From contig CALJLN010000025.1 of assembly GCA_937982565.1 (NCBI GenBank), positions 1-64,000 of the forward strand: a stretch of 64,000 nt of DNA. Reading direction: 5' to 3'. This DNA is from UBA2421 sp002343075 (lineage in GTDB: Bacteria; Planctomycetota; Phycisphaerae; Tepidisphaerales; Tepidisphaeraceae). The position numbers were made by a program, and so were the translations under genes. The notes beneath the pieces are model-generated. The model made no database searches and was not told where the DNA came from. It saw only the letters and a program-made list of their open reading frames with translations. Shown piece after piece: positions 33,357 through 42,142 of the stretch. Each line of letters opens with the position of its first letter. The first letter of the stretch is position 1.

Positions 33357-34649
33357 ATGACCGTAAATGCTCACCATGTTCGATATCTCATCATCGGCGG
33401 CGGCCTCGCCGGGTCGGCCGCGGCGCAATCGATCCGTCTGCGCGATCCGCATGGCTCAATCGTCATCGTCGGGCAGGAAATCAACCGGCCTTACAATCGC
33501 CCGCCGGTCTGCCGCGAGTATCTACACCGCAAAACCGGACGCGCCGCGATGATGACCGTACCGCTCGGCTGGTACAGCGATAACCAGGTGCAGCTCATTA
33601 CCGGCCAGCGCGTCACCCGAATTGACACCACCCGGCACCTCGTTGCGATCGATACGGGTGCAGAAATTCAGTTTGATAAGGCGCTGATTGCGACCGGCGT
33701 CTCTCCGCGCCCGCTCCATGTGCCCGGCGGTGATCTTCCCAATGTGTACGACCTCCGCACCATCGAAGACGCCGAGCAGATCTTAAACGGCATCGACAAA
33801 GCGAGAACCGAGGGCCGACCTCACAACCCCGAGAACCGCAGCGGCCCTCGCGGACGCGTCGCCGTCGTCGGCGGTGGGTTGCTCGGTGTTGAACTCTGCG
33901 AGACCTTCGCCCGGCTGGGGCTGCGCGTTGATCTTTTTGTCGCCCACCCTCACCCGTGGCACCGTTTCGCGGGCCCACACGTCGGCGGAGCCATCACACG
34001 GCACCTCGAAGCACACGACATTCGGGTTCATACCCAGGCACGGATCGCACAGATCCAAGGCGACGGCCGCGCGCAACGCATCTTGCTGGACGACCAGCGC
34101 TCGTTCGACACCGATTTTGTCGTAACCGCAATCGGTACGGTGCTCAACCGCGATATCCTTCGCGGCACGCCGATCAACGCAGAGAAGCAACTGCTGGTCG
34201 ATCAGCACTGCAGAACCAATGTGCAGGACATCTTCGCCGCCGGCGATTGCGCCGCGGTCTTCGATCCACTCTTTGCCAAGCACCGGGTTCTCGAACACTG
34301 GCACAGCGCGCGCCTGCTCGGCAGCATCGCGGGCGCAAACATGGCCGGCGACCCCACCGCGGTGTATGACATCGTGAACCAATACACCACCGAGGTCTTC
34401 GGAATCGCCGCTTCGGTCTGGGGCGAAAGCAAACACGCCACTCACCGCCATACCCGCCTGCTACCCAGCGGCGGCATGCTCGAATTCGGCGTGTCTGACG
34501 CCAACAAAGTCAGCCAGACACTGGCTCTTGCCGCGCCAAGAGAATACGAGAGCGTGCTGCACGACCTCGTGCAATCCCGCACCGACGTAACCGGAAAAAT
34601 CGAACAGCTAATCGACCCCGAAACCCCGCTAAACGACCTGCTAAAATAG
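33357..34649 (+). CDS. FAD-dependent pyridine-nucleotide oxidoreductase (ferredoxin-reductase-like)
   Basis: 430 residues from ATG 33357, chosen because GGGAGGA precedes it. N-terminal FAD fold: HVRYLIIGGGLAGSAAAQSIR; NAD fold: GRVAVVGGGLLGVELCETFARLGLRVDLF; and a C-terminal FAD contact NVQDIFAAGDCAAVFDPLF. This is the class I disulphide-reductase-like superfamily without the redox CxxxxC, as in rubredoxin/ferredoxin reductases and nitrite-reductase-type NADH domains. The redox partner is not encoded nearby. The last gene of the conserved chromosome before the tRNA-Ser and integrated element. Confidence 0.88.
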   Translation: MTVNAHHVRYLIIGGGLAGSAAAQSIRLRDPHGSIVIVGQEINRPYNRPPVCREYLHRKTGRAAMMTVPLGWYSDNQVQLITGQRVTRIDTTRHLVAIDTGAEIQFDKALIATGVSPRPLHVPGGDLPNVYDLRTIEDAEQILNGIDKARTEGRPHNPENRSGPRGRVAVVGGGLLGVELCETFARLGLRVDLFVAHPHPWHRFAGPHVGGAITRHLEAHDIRVHTQARIAQIQGDGRAQRILLDDQRSFDTDFVVTAIGTVLNRDILRGTPINAEKQLLVDQHCRTNVQDIFAAGDCAAVFDPLFAKHRVLEHWHSARLLGSIAGANMAGDPTAVYDIVNQYTTEVFGIAASVWGESKHATHRHTRLLPSGGMLEFGVSDANKVSQTLALAAPREYESVLHDLVQSRTDVTGKIEQLIDPETPLNDLLK

Positions 34650-36298
34650 CCGCCCGGGTAAAATGGCCACCCAGATAACCGACGATCTTCACCCCAACTG
34701 CAAAAAACGGAGAGGGAGAGATTCGAACTCTCGCTACCCTCGCGGGCAGACCGGTTTTCGAAACCGGCGCATTCAACCACTCTGCCACCTCTCCAAGGTG
34801 AACGAAAGAAGATATCAGATTCGGAAATCGACGTCAAAAGGCCGGATTTCTCGGGCATTTCCGGCGTGTTTGAGTCGATGAACTGGATCGAAACGCCACC
34901 GGCCAACTGTCCGTTGAAGTCCGTCGAAATGTGCTGAAATACGACCTCTTGGGCCAAGCTGTGGGCCAAGCTTTTCGAGTCACTTTCGCGTGCCGAAGGT
35001 GGTACGGATGGCGAACCGGCGTTGGTCTTGTCGTCGAAGTCCGGCCCTCGCTCGACGACATCACGATTGGTCATTCTGAACGATCGTGCGTACCGATCAA
35101 CCAAGCCGACACTACCGACGCCAAGGAGTTCCTGAACTTCGCGAGGGTTCGCGTTGTGATGCTCGAACAATGCAACCGCTCTGGCGTGCCGGAACGCGTG
35201 AAAGTCTGCAAACCGGCCCTGCTCATCCCGGTACCTGAGGAAGTTCGAGTTGGAGCGACGCTGCATCTCCTCTGCCGTCGCAGCTTCAGCGATCCACGCT
35301 GCCCGTGCGGAATCAAGATCGGCCTTCAACATCTTTGAGTTGTGCGACTTCGGCGGCATGTTAAACACGCGGTCACCCGGCTTCATGTCCTTCACATATG
35401 CGAGCAGGACGCTGGCTACCGCTCGCTTAAGAGGAACATATCGCTCATGGCGATACTTTTGCCTGCTGCCCGCCGGGACATAAATGGTCGGATTGTCGCC
35501 GGTCAAGCGAAGTGCTTCGACCTTCATTCCCGCTAAGGCACCGCGTCGCAATCCGGTCGCGAATGCAATCTGGTACAACATCGACCGCTCGTGGCCCGGC
35601 ATCTTGGCTCGCACTGGTGCATTGACGAGATAGCTAATCAGGTAGGCGACTTCGTCCTGGGTGAATGCACGGCGGTCATGCCGTCGGTCGAGTTGAACAT
35701 TCAGATTCGAAAGATGAGCGAGTGGGCTTTCCGCTGCTCGGCGGGCTGGGCCGGCCATCCACTTACTGAAAGCCTTCGCGGCCTGTAAATACCAGTTGCT
35801 CGTCTGGACACTCATGGGTTTTGACGGACGACCACGCCACTCGGCTAGCTTCGCCTGGACTACATCCGCATCGATCTCCGACCAGAAGCCGAAGCCGCAC
35901 TCGTGGAACAGCCTCTTTGCCCGAGCGACGATCAGGCTAACGTGATCCACCGAGTTGCCTTTAGCTGCCAGGTGTGCCTTCCAGTCGTCCACATGTTCGT
36001 CAAGCGACGACACAGACGTCACCCGATCAGCATCGATCAATCCCCATGCGATCAGACGATTCCGAATCGTTGGAAGCGTTCCCTCGATGAACCGTTGAAG
36101 GTCTGGCGTGATGGCTCCACTGGATGCACGAACACCAACGAGTCGCTCGATGTGACGAGCGGCCTCGGCAGAGTTCTTGGCATCCGGGAACAACGGGATG
36201 CGTCGTCGAATCTGCCGGTGATCGTAGAAAGTCGCGTAGTGCTTGCGGACTTTTCGCTGAACGCCGTTCTTCGTGTAGCTGTGAGTCGAAAGCTTCAT
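34442..36298 (-). CDS. tyrosine recombinase/integrase whose frame runs through the tRNA-Ser gene
   Basis: The frame from 36298 encodes 618 residues. The recombinase itself covers about residues 1-440: N-terminal SAM-like core-binding domain (SSLDEHVDDWKAHLAAKGNSVDHV), catalytic Arg in IAFATGLRRGALAGMK, Lys region in RQKYRHERYVPL, HxxR in DFHAFRHARAVALF, and the nucleophile in GLVDRYARS. After residue 440 the sequence loses domain character, enters the tRNA-Ser gene at about residue 502 and continues antisense to the reductase gene. No stop codon occurs before the tRNA, so the C-terminus is set by host DNA after integration. It should drive site-specific integration and excision. Confidence 0.8.
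   Translation of the reverse strand: MKLSTHSYTKNGVQRKVRKHYATFYDHRQIRRRIPLFPDAKNSAEAARHIERLVGVRASSGAITPDLQRFIEGTLPTIRNRLIAWGLIDADRVTSVSSLDEHVDDWKAHLAAKGNSVDHVSLIVARAKRLFHECGFGFWSEIDADVVQAKLAEWRGRPSKPMSVQTSNWYLQAAKAFSKWMAGPARRAAESPLAHLSNLNVQLDRRHDRRAFTQDEVAYLISYLVNAPVRAKMPGHERSMLYQIAFATGLRRGALAGMKVEALRLTGDNPTIYVPAGSRQKYRHERYVPLKRAVASVLLAYVKDMKPGDRVFNMPPKSHNSKMLKADLDSARAAWIAEAATAEEMQRRSNSNFLRYRDEQGRFADFHAFRHARAVALFEHHNANPREVQELLGVGSVGLVDRYARSFRMTNRDVVERGPDFDDKTNAGSPSVPPSARESDSKSLAHSLAQEVVFQHISTDFNGQLAGGVSIQFIDSNTPEMPEKSGLLTSISESDIFFRSPWRGGRVVECAGFENRSAREGSESSNLSLSVFCSWGEDRRLSGWPFYPGGYFSRSFSGVSGSISCSIFPVTSVRDCTRSCSTLSYSLGAARASVWLTLLASDTPNSSMPPLGSRRVWR
34708..34794 (-). tRNA. tRNA-Ser (anticodon CGA)
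   Basis: 87 bases, with acceptor GGAGAGG/CCTCTCC, D-arm GGCAGAGTGGTTGAATGC, anticodon stem-loop CCGGTTTCGAAAACCGG giving CGA, a long variable arm (CTGCCCGCGAGGGTAGCG region) typical of tRNA-Ser, and T-arm GAGAGTTCGAATCTCTC. CCA is not encoded. The integrase gene lies directly on its 5' side on the same strand. Confidence 0.96.
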
Positions 36299-36330
36299 CG
36301 AACACCTCGATTGCGTTTGGACATTCTACG

Positions 36331-36570
36331 TCACGTCCATCGCCCCTTTGCTAGTCGCTCCCAAACGGATTGTGCTGGGCAGCCTTGGCGAACCCATTCT
36401 CGTATTTCATCCACACGCCAGAGAACGCGTCTTCCCAGGCGGATCGGTCGTGGTGTTCGTCCAGCTGCCCGGAGCTTCAGCCAAGACGATCGTGAAATCG
36501 AAAGCAACTTCGCCACATCCGTTGCCTCCATCGTCAACGATTCCGACAAATCCGCGGCATGCTGCTCCAT
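36331..36570 (-). CDS. AlpA/excisionase-like HTH protein
   Basis: 79 residues: MTMEATDVAKLLSIS-like start, then SRSSWLKLRAAGRTPRPIRLGRRVLWRVDEIREWVRQGCPA. This is the MerR-type winged helix of the HTH_17/AlpA family used as excisionases or integrase activators in mobile elements. It lies 32 bases upstream of the integrase on the same strand, the usual xis-int arrangement, so it probably sets the direction of recombination. Confidence 0.85.
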   Translation of the reverse strand: MEQHAADLSESLTMEATDVAKLLSISRSSWLKLRAAGRTPRPIRLGRRVLWRVDEIREWVRQGCPAQSVWERLAKGRWT

Positions 36571-36710
36571 GACGACTCCACGCTTGAGAAACTCCGGCGT
36601 CGAGCAGGATAGGGTGTCACGTCAACGTTCTTTCTTGGAACACGATGCTGTTTCATGGCGAGTAAAATCGCCCGGCTTCAGCAGGTCAAAGCTCCATTGC
36701 GGAAACAGAG

Positions 36711-36741
36711 AGTCCCGCCGATCAGCGAGACCGGCGGGACT
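36711..36741 (-). terminator. hairpin between the hypothetical gene and the xis-int pair
   Basis: AGTCCCGCCG (36711-36720) pairs with CGGCGGGACT (36732-36741), 36 bases past the stop of the minus-strand gene at 36778. The T-run is poor (CTCTCTGTTTCC), so strength is uncertain. Confidence 0.5.
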
Positions 36742-36777
36742 CGATCAATTAAGCATCAACGCTTCGCAGCGGTGAAG

Positions 36778-37620
36778 CTATGCGACCTGTGCTGAGAGGC
36801 GTTTGACACTCAGTCCGAAGTCGCACGAACTGCAGCACACCTCCCAAGCGAACGACTCGCGGTGAACTCGAAACAGAGAACTCGACTCCGATAACACGCT
36901 CGCTGAGGAGATCGGCCCGTCGCTTTCGAGCGGAAGCCGATCGGATGGTAGTTCAATCACCGCCATATCCCAGGTGCTCGCGTTTGACTGGAAGCTCTCT
37001 TCGACGTCGCGTCGTGATTCATGATGAATCCCATCGAACAGGCCGCGAGCCACGAATAGATTGATTCGTAGCGAAGGTCGCCTCGCCGTTCGATAGTTGA
37101 GCACGCTTCTCAACCGACCACTCGACGTTCGGACACGCATGCGATAGTAGTCGGAAAGTTCACGGACTCGTGGAATGCGGCATTCAAGGTCACGAGTCAC
37201 CATAAAGGGCTGCACTTCCCGCATTACGATCGAGCACTGGCGTGCATCTGCGAACTCGCGGAGGAGTTGCCGATAGGCTTTGCCCATCTCGTCGTTTGTA
37301 TTCGGGAAGTACTTCGCATTGACGAGGCGTGCGATAGGCTTGCTGACAATCTTGTTGAACTCGACGTATTGAATGACGTCGTCTGTCGGAAGCTTCAAGG
37401 CGTCGGCCACCAGGGAGGCGACAATTCGGACGTGTTCAATGCACATGGACTCATACCCGCGAAGTCCGCGATGCACTGATCCGAGCCCAAGCGTGGATTC
37501 GCCGAGGGCCTGTAGCTTCTGCGACAGTTGGTGAGTGAGAGTTCGAAAGGTTAGGCCGGATGTTTGGGAGGCGACTTTTCGTAGCTTCTCCAATCGACCG
37601 AAGATGTTGTTGGATGACAT
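36778..37620 (-). CDS. hypothetical protein of the integrated element
   Basis: 280 residues from the ATG at 37620, with AGGAG 8 bases upstream. N-terminal helical region (FGRLEKLRKVASQTSGLTFRTLTHQLSQKLQALG), central helical region (EFNKIVSKPIARLVNAKYFPNTNDEMGKAYRQLLREFADARQ) and a C-terminal beta-rich part with a CCSSC cluster (WEVCCSSCDFGLSV). No family recognised. It is the gene nearest the xis-int pair, separated from it by a hairpin. Codon use is like the element rather than the preceding core genes. Confidence 0.65.
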   Translation of the reverse strand: MSSNNIFGRLEKLRKVASQTSGLTFRTLTHQLSQKLQALGESTLGLGSVHRGLRGYESMCIEHVRIVASLVADALKLPTDDVIQYVEFNKIVSKPIARLVNAKYFPNTNDEMGKAYRQLLREFADARQCSIVMREVQPFMVTRDLECRIPRVRELSDYYRMRVRTSSGRLRSVLNYRTARRPSLRINLFVARGLFDGIHHESRRDVEESFQSNASTWDMAVIELPSDRLPLESDGPISSASVLSESSSLFRVHRESFAWEVCCSSCDFGLSVKRLSAQVA

Positions 37621-38025
37621 GACGAAACTCCTGCATACACGTGTGGTGTGGTCAACTTCAATTCTCCATGCACCGAGCTGCATCGACACGACCCAGCACC
37701 TAAGCGACGTCGCTTTGATGTAGGTCGACTAGACCCTGGGACGCGTGACGGCGAGTCGATCAGGGACGTAAAGAACACAGCGACTTTCTGGATTGCGGAT
37801 GTGATGCGTGGCTGGCCAGCCGTCGCTTCGCCAAAGCATGCGGTTTTACTCCACAATCGGAGATTCGCACGGGATTGAAGCCGCTGTACCAGGTAGAACA
37901 CAACCGAACCGTACAGTCACTCGTCGGCTGAAATGCTAACAATAAACGCCGGATGCGGGAAGATTCCCCCTGAAACGTGTTCCAGCGAAAATCCGCACGG
38001 GTTACGTGCGGATCTGGTTCGGCGG
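37621..38025. other. intergenic stretch without a supported gene
   Basis: Frames here (for example 37551-37901 minus) lack ribosome-binding sites and protein-like composition. The only clear structure is the terminator at 37991-38013. A promoter for the gene at 36778 should lie close to 37640-37750 but no convincing boxes are seen. Confidence 0.5.
37991..38013 (-). terminator. terminator of the minus-strand ATPase operon
   Basis: ATCCGCAC (37991-37998) pairs with GTGCGGAT (38006-38013). Read on the minus strand the hairpin is followed by TTTTC and lies 12 bases past the stop at 38026, so it should end the operon of five genes from 41963 to 38026. Confidence 0.6.
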
Positions 38026-38622
38026 CTAGGCAGGTGTGATTCGCCGAGGTGTGACGAACGAAGGGTCAGATTTGTCGTTCAGTTCGTCGGGCAACAGTGC
38101 GTAGGCGTGATATCGATTGTCTGTGCTGCTAAACGAAACCAGCGGCATCATCGCGACGGAAGGCAAGTACGACCCCACTGCAATAATGAGTGCATCTGGC
38201 ATCGGTGGACTTGTGGCGCCATGTGACGAGTCCCATGCTTCGAACGCCACTAGGAGGGCTAGATCGGCCAGACTCGCACTGTCGTCACGAGTCAGTGATC
38301 TCTGGAGTGGGGTCATTTCGGGCATCGACTCAGAAAAGCCGTCGATCCAGCACAAGGCTGGAGCGTTGGCGTCTTTCTCAGCGATTTCTTCGAGATGTTT
38401 CAGCACCACAGGATCGACCATAAGCCTCCCGCAGTTCTGGGCCTTCTGAAATATGCCTGCTGCAGTGAGGCCCGCTGGTCGCAGAATCAGCCGGGCATCC
38501 GAAGAAAGTTCTGCGGATGGGATGTTCGGGATCGGTGGGTCGAACCAAGCGAGTTCCGGAAAGCATTGTGCGAAGAACTGTTTCCAACGATCGAGGGATT
38601 CCGCTCGGATTGGCGATGTCAT
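38026..38622 (-). CDS. hypothetical protein of the ATPase operon
   Basis: 198 residues from the ATG at 38622, with AAGGAG 6 bases upstream. Soluble alpha/beta character: SLDRWKQFFAQCFPELAWFDPPIP, LILRPAGLTAAGIFQKAQN, VVLKHLEEIAEKDANAPALCWIDG, ALIIAVGSYLPSVAMMPLVSFSS. No recognised motif. It is the last gene of the minus-strand operon headed by a VirD4-like ATPase, so a role in transfer or DNA processing is possible but not shown. Confidence 0.65.
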   Translation of the reverse strand: MTSPIRAESLDRWKQFFAQCFPELAWFDPPIPNIPSAELSSDARLILRPAGLTAAGIFQKAQNCGRLMVDPVVLKHLEEIAEKDANAPALCWIDGFSESMPEMTPLQRSLTRDDSASLADLALLVAFEAWDSSHGATSPPMPDALIIAVGSYLPSVAMMPLVSFSSTDNRYHAYALLPDELNDKSDPSFVTPRRITPA

Positions 38623-38671
38623 ACGTGCTCCTTGTAGGGCTAGAGTGAACCTGCGGAATCGACCAAAACGG

Positions 38672-38941
38672 TTAGTCGATTCCCAAGGCTCGCTCGCACG
38701 ATGACCCGGAGTCTTGATACGGTTTAGCACGGAGCTTCCTATCACGCAACCCATGGCGCAAAAGAGACTTATGAATAGCTGCCATGCCCAACGTGTAGCG
38801 AAACGCGGGGGACTGGTCGCGTTCGCATTGCCTGAAGGCTTTCCAGTTGAGCGGTTCCCATGATAGTTCGAGTGGCGTAGGGCATGGTGGGATCTGCGAA
38901 TCTGTTCCAAGATTCTGGTCGCGAGCCTGGAGCAAGTTCAT
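38672..38941 (-). CDS. small hypothetical protein of the ATPase operon
   Basis: 89 residues: NLLQARDQNLGTDSQIPPCPTPLELSWEPLNWKAFRQCERDQ, followed by a basic C-terminus (LLRHGLRDRKLRAKPY). It starts 6 bases after the stop of the preceding gene, so translational coupling is likely. No signal peptide or motif. Its position rather than its sequence is the evidence for it being real. Confidence 0.5.
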   Translation of the reverse strand: MNLLQARDQNLGTDSQIPPCPTPLELSWEPLNWKAFRQCERDQSPAFRYTLGMAAIHKSLLRHGLRDRKLRAKPYQDSGSSCERALGID

Positions 38942-38947
38942 TGAGCG

Positions 38948-39844
38948 TCACCCTTCTTGCTCATCGCGTGCATCGTCATCTTCGGCCGGGCACTGATACT
39001 GACGAAGTTGCTGCGTCTTCATCTTCTCGATCATGCGAAGTTGCACAGCCTTTTCCTTCTGGCTCCAGTGCGGGTGGGAAAGTACGAGTCTCGACTTCTC
39101 GGCACACGATTCGATGATTCCGAGCATCGTGGCGATTCGCTGATCCGTCTCACGTTTGATCTGTTGGTAGTGCTTCATCACCGGGTAGTTCGGCTCAAGC
39201 TCGCCGATCTCGTCAGCCAGTTCTTCTCGTTTGGCGGCATTCATTCGGGCCGCTTCCACCAACTTTGTCTGCGTCTCGATCCGCTCGACGGCGAGTTTTG
39301 AACTGGGAACCGAAACTGCGAAGCGGACGAATCCCCGAACGACGACAGGCGAGTCTGTCCACTTCATCCTAAACCTGCCGACGGATCGTCCGATGATGCC
39401 TGAAGGGTGGGCAGAGATGAGCCGCACGGTGAAGAACGTGCGACCTTCAGGCAGATCGAATGTCTGCTCGTCGTTGCGTTGCGAGGTCGCAATGCATTGG
39501 CCGCAATCAATCTGATCAAGAGGCGTGAGGGTCGCCAACGATGCGAATCCTGTTTGTGTGGCAAACACCTCGATCCGATGGTTGCGTGTGAACCAGTTGG
39601 GATCGCAGTTCCAGTCGACCTGCACCCTTGGGTTGGCTCCAAGAGAAACGCGGTGCGTCACTCTCAGAAGCCCGCAAGCGTCACATTCGGTTTCTCCCGC
39701 TGACCAACTGGGATCGAGAGAGGCCCCGCCAGCGAGCATTGACTTCACGCTCGCAGGCTCAGGAATCGTGTACGTCCCGTGATGCCGGACTACACGGCTA
39801 ACTCGCACTCGCGTCGGCTCTGAGTTCGACTCCTTCGCTTCCAT
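38948..39844 (-). CDS. hypothetical protein with cysteine pairs and coiled-coil C-terminus
   Basis: 298 residues from the ATG at 39844, preceded by GGAGA. Contains TECDACGLLRVTHRV and QIDCGQCIATSQR, two CxxC pairs that may bind zinc, a beta-rich middle (RVQVDWNCDPNWFTRNHRIEVFATQ, TFFTVRLISAHPSGIIGRSVG), and a charged helical end (ETQTKLVEAARMNAAKREELADEIGELEP) that predicts coiled coil. No family is recognised. It is the third gene of the ATPase operon. Confidence 0.65.
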   Translation of the reverse strand: MEAKESNSEPTRVRVSRVVRHHGTYTIPEPASVKSMLAGGASLDPSWSAGETECDACGLLRVTHRVSLGANPRVQVDWNCDPNWFTRNHRIEVFATQTGFASLATLTPLDQIDCGQCIATSQRNDEQTFDLPEGRTFFTVRLISAHPSGIIGRSVGRFRMKWTDSPVVVRGFVRFAVSVPSSKLAVERIETQTKLVEAARMNAAKREELADEIGELEPNYPVMKHYQQIKRETDQRIATMLGIIESCAEKSRLVLSHPHWSQKEKAVQLRMIEKMKTQQLRQYQCPAEDDDARDEQEG

Positions 39845-39881
39845 GTTGTTCTCCGTTGGGCCCGTGGAATACGACAACAGT

Positions 39882-40475
39882 TCAATCACGTTCTGGCTTG
39901 GCTTCTCGACGCAGCGGCTCCGCTTGCTGGATGTCCACGACACTCGCGATTGTTTCAGGCTGATCCCTGGACAACTGAATGACCACTTTGCAGGACGGAC
40001 AAAGAAGTGCATCAGGGAACTGCGTGCAGTGTCGGCACCGGGCAAAGTAGGACTGGCGATTGTCACCGTCGCCGTTCTCGGCGAAACAATCCGGGCACTG
40101 CCAAGTCAAGGTGGAAGGTAGGTGCCGCTTACAATTGGGACAGCGAAAGTGAATCACCCGGAATGTCCACTCGTTCACTCCGATTGAGATCTGCTTTGCA
40201 ATGACCTCGAAGTGGGTCGCCACGACAAACATCACAGGCAACATCACCACAGTCACCACCAACGCGAAAAACAAAGGCAACTGAAACACGAGCCAAAGGT
40301 AGATGATGGGGCTGAAGACCAAGGGCAAACCCACGAGTATCTCTCCAACTAAAGGATTGGATTGACCGTTTATGCACGAACGAAGAGCGAAGTCGCTTCG
40401 AGCGGCGAGAAATGTGTCGTCTTTAATGACAACCATTTCGCGATCGTTTGGGGGTGGCGATTGAGTCGCGGGCAT
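39882..40475 (-). CDS. membrane protein with zinc-ribbon motifs
   Basis: 197 residues. One long hydrophobic region at about residues 45-85 (ILVGLPLVFSPIIYLWLVFQLPLFFALVVTVVMLPVMFVVA) forms two helices. The cytosolic part carries four CxxC pairs: RCPNC, QCPDC, ARCRHC and LCPSC, that is two zinc ribbons. GGAAG precedes the ATG. It lies next to the VirD4-like ATPase and could anchor or recruit it at the membrane; this is inference from context. Confidence 0.65.
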   Translation of the reverse strand: MPATQSPPPNDREMVVIKDDTFLAARSDFALRSCINGQSNPLVGEILVGLPLVFSPIIYLWLVFQLPLFFALVVTVVMLPVMFVVATHFEVIAKQISIGVNEWTFRVIHFRCPNCKRHLPSTLTWQCPDCFAENGDGDNRQSYFARCRHCTQFPDALLCPSCKVVIQLSRDQPETIASVVDIQQAEPLRREAKPERD

Positions 40476-40556
40476 GGCAAGTCTTCCTTTCGTGTTGGCA
40501 ACACCTCAGCAACGCTGCGATGCGTATGCATTTTCAGCCGTCGACATCCTGAAATC

Positions 40557-41963
40557 TCAATCCCCCAGATTCTGTTCCCCGATGAATTGCTCAAACTCGT
40601 CAGGCTCTTCCGCTTCAGCCGACGCGTTTGACGACCGCAATGCGTCGACTCGATTCGAGTACATCGCGTCGGCGTCCGAGCGGCCAAACACGAAGCGGCC
40701 TCGCCAGCGGGACATGGCTTGAGAGATGTAGATGTCGCGTGCTGCCGGCGATATGCCGAAGTCATAGAGTTCGTCGATCTTGATCATCTTCGGGGAAGAC
40801 ATCAGCATCGACTTCACAACTGCGTGCTCCTGTTTGAGTTTCGCTAGATCATCTTTGTGCGTCGCCAAGTCGGCAGCGGAGTGGAGAGCACCAGCAGCAT
40901 CAAGCCGCAGCGAGATCTTGTTGTTGCAGTTGAGATTCACCTCTGTAAACAGGCGACTGCCCGCCGCACCAGCGGCCGTCAGTTGGGTAGCACTCTGTAA
41001 CGCGAGAATGCACCCCATGCCCCGCTTACGAGCGTTCGGTAGGTATTCCGAGAGGCTTGGTGATGCGACCTGCAGGAACTCGTCGATCATGAGTGTGGCA
41101 GGTGGGAAACTCCCAGTGCGGGATTCGACGGCATGCCACAGATCATCGAGCATGATCGAGCTCAGTGCAGACCCAATGCCGCCTGCTCTTCCCGAACGAA
41201 CGATCACCACCCATCCGCCATTCAGAACGTCCGACCACCTGAATGTCCGACCCAGTCCGCACAAGGTTCGTGACTCTCGCGGAATGCGATTGAATGCTCG
41301 GCGTGTGGAACCCATTTCGAACTCGAACGCAGACGGATTCTTTGCGGTCAGTTGACGCCACTTACCAACCAGCACGGGATCTGCGATCCGGTCAACAATG
41401 CCCTGACGAAGGGACACGTCCTGATCGGGGTTGAGCAGAGCATGTGCGTCACTCAACGCACATCCGGTGGCGAGTAGTGTTTCAACGATCAGTTTGCAGC
41501 CCGCTTCAAGCCTTGGCATGTCGTTGTTGCTGTCGCGTTGCCAGACGTGGGCAAGCCAGGCGGAAAACATGTCCGCAAGAACTTCCTTCTTGACCTCTGG
41601 GTGGGCGAGTAGTGGATCAAACGCGACGATGTCCTTTCCCTGCGGATCGACAACTAGCAGTGGGATCGACATGTTGCATGTGGCCATGTAGTCGATCACG
41701 CTCGGCCCGAGTGACCAATGCGGATCGAAGAGTATGAGCGAACCGGCGTCGACGCTGAACGCCCGGTGATTGAGTATCTGCCGGACGATGAGGTTCAGCA
41801 GGCACGACTTGCCGGTGCCCGTTGTGCCGGTGATGAGCGTGTGATGATTCCGTTCGTACGCGGTCAGCTTGACCGGCATTCCCGAAGTCGTTTCGACTCC
41901 GAGTCGAATGTCGCCAGCGACACCGATTCGCCTGAGAGCGTACCTGTTGTCCATCGCTCTCAA
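40557..41963 (-). CDS. VirD4/TraD-like coupling ATPase, minus-strand copy
   Basis: 468 residues. Walker A LITGTTGTGKSCLL at about residues 43-56, Walker B-type ATLMIDEFLQVASPSL, and a TraM-recognition/TraG-like C-terminal half (GMGCILALQSATQLTAAG). It is a soluble FtsK/HerA-type ATPase without membrane helices, as in conjugative elements of Gram-negative and planctomycete hosts. It heads a minus-strand operon and is divergent from a second ATPase. Its likely role is to deliver DNA or to power transfer of the element. Confidence 0.8.
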   Translation of the reverse strand: MRAMDNRYALRRIGVAGDIRLGVETTSGMPVKLTAYERNHHTLITGTTGTGKSCLLNLIVRQILNHRAFSVDAGSLILFDPHWSLGPSVIDYMATCNMSIPLLVVDPQGKDIVAFDPLLAHPEVKKEVLADMFSAWLAHVWQRDSNNDMPRLEAGCKLIVETLLATGCALSDAHALLNPDQDVSLRQGIVDRIADPVLVGKWRQLTAKNPSAFEFEMGSTRRAFNRIPRESRTLCGLGRTFRWSDVLNGGWVVIVRSGRAGGIGSALSSIMLDDLWHAVESRTGSFPPATLMIDEFLQVASPSLSEYLPNARKRGMGCILALQSATQLTAAGAAGSRLFTEVNLNCNNKISLRLDAAGALHSAADLATHKDDLAKLKQEHAVVKSMLMSSPKMIKIDELYDFGISPAARDIYISQAMSRWRGRFVFGRSDADAMYSNRVDALRSSNASAEAEEPDEFEQFIGEQNLGD

Positions 41964-42142
41964 TCGTCGCGAATGGTCGGATGACGTGTTGTGATCCTTG
42001 AACCTGTTCCGGTCTGTCCAGTCCTAGAACACCGAAACACACGGTCGCGGGAGTAGCCCTTTAGCATCCCAGACAACCGAATGATGGATTGCAGGCTGAC
42101 CACGCCACCCCTCGCAATCCTTGCAGTCTGCGAGGGTGTAGA

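Noticed and set aside
34510..34788. 92-codon frame MAEWLNAPVSKTGLPARVARV over the tRNA
   Set aside because: This is the familiar false protein obtained by translating a tRNA-Ser gene.
37551..37901. 116-codon minus-strand frame upstream of the 36778 gene
   Set aside because: No ribosome-binding site, poor composition and overlap with the supported start at 37620.
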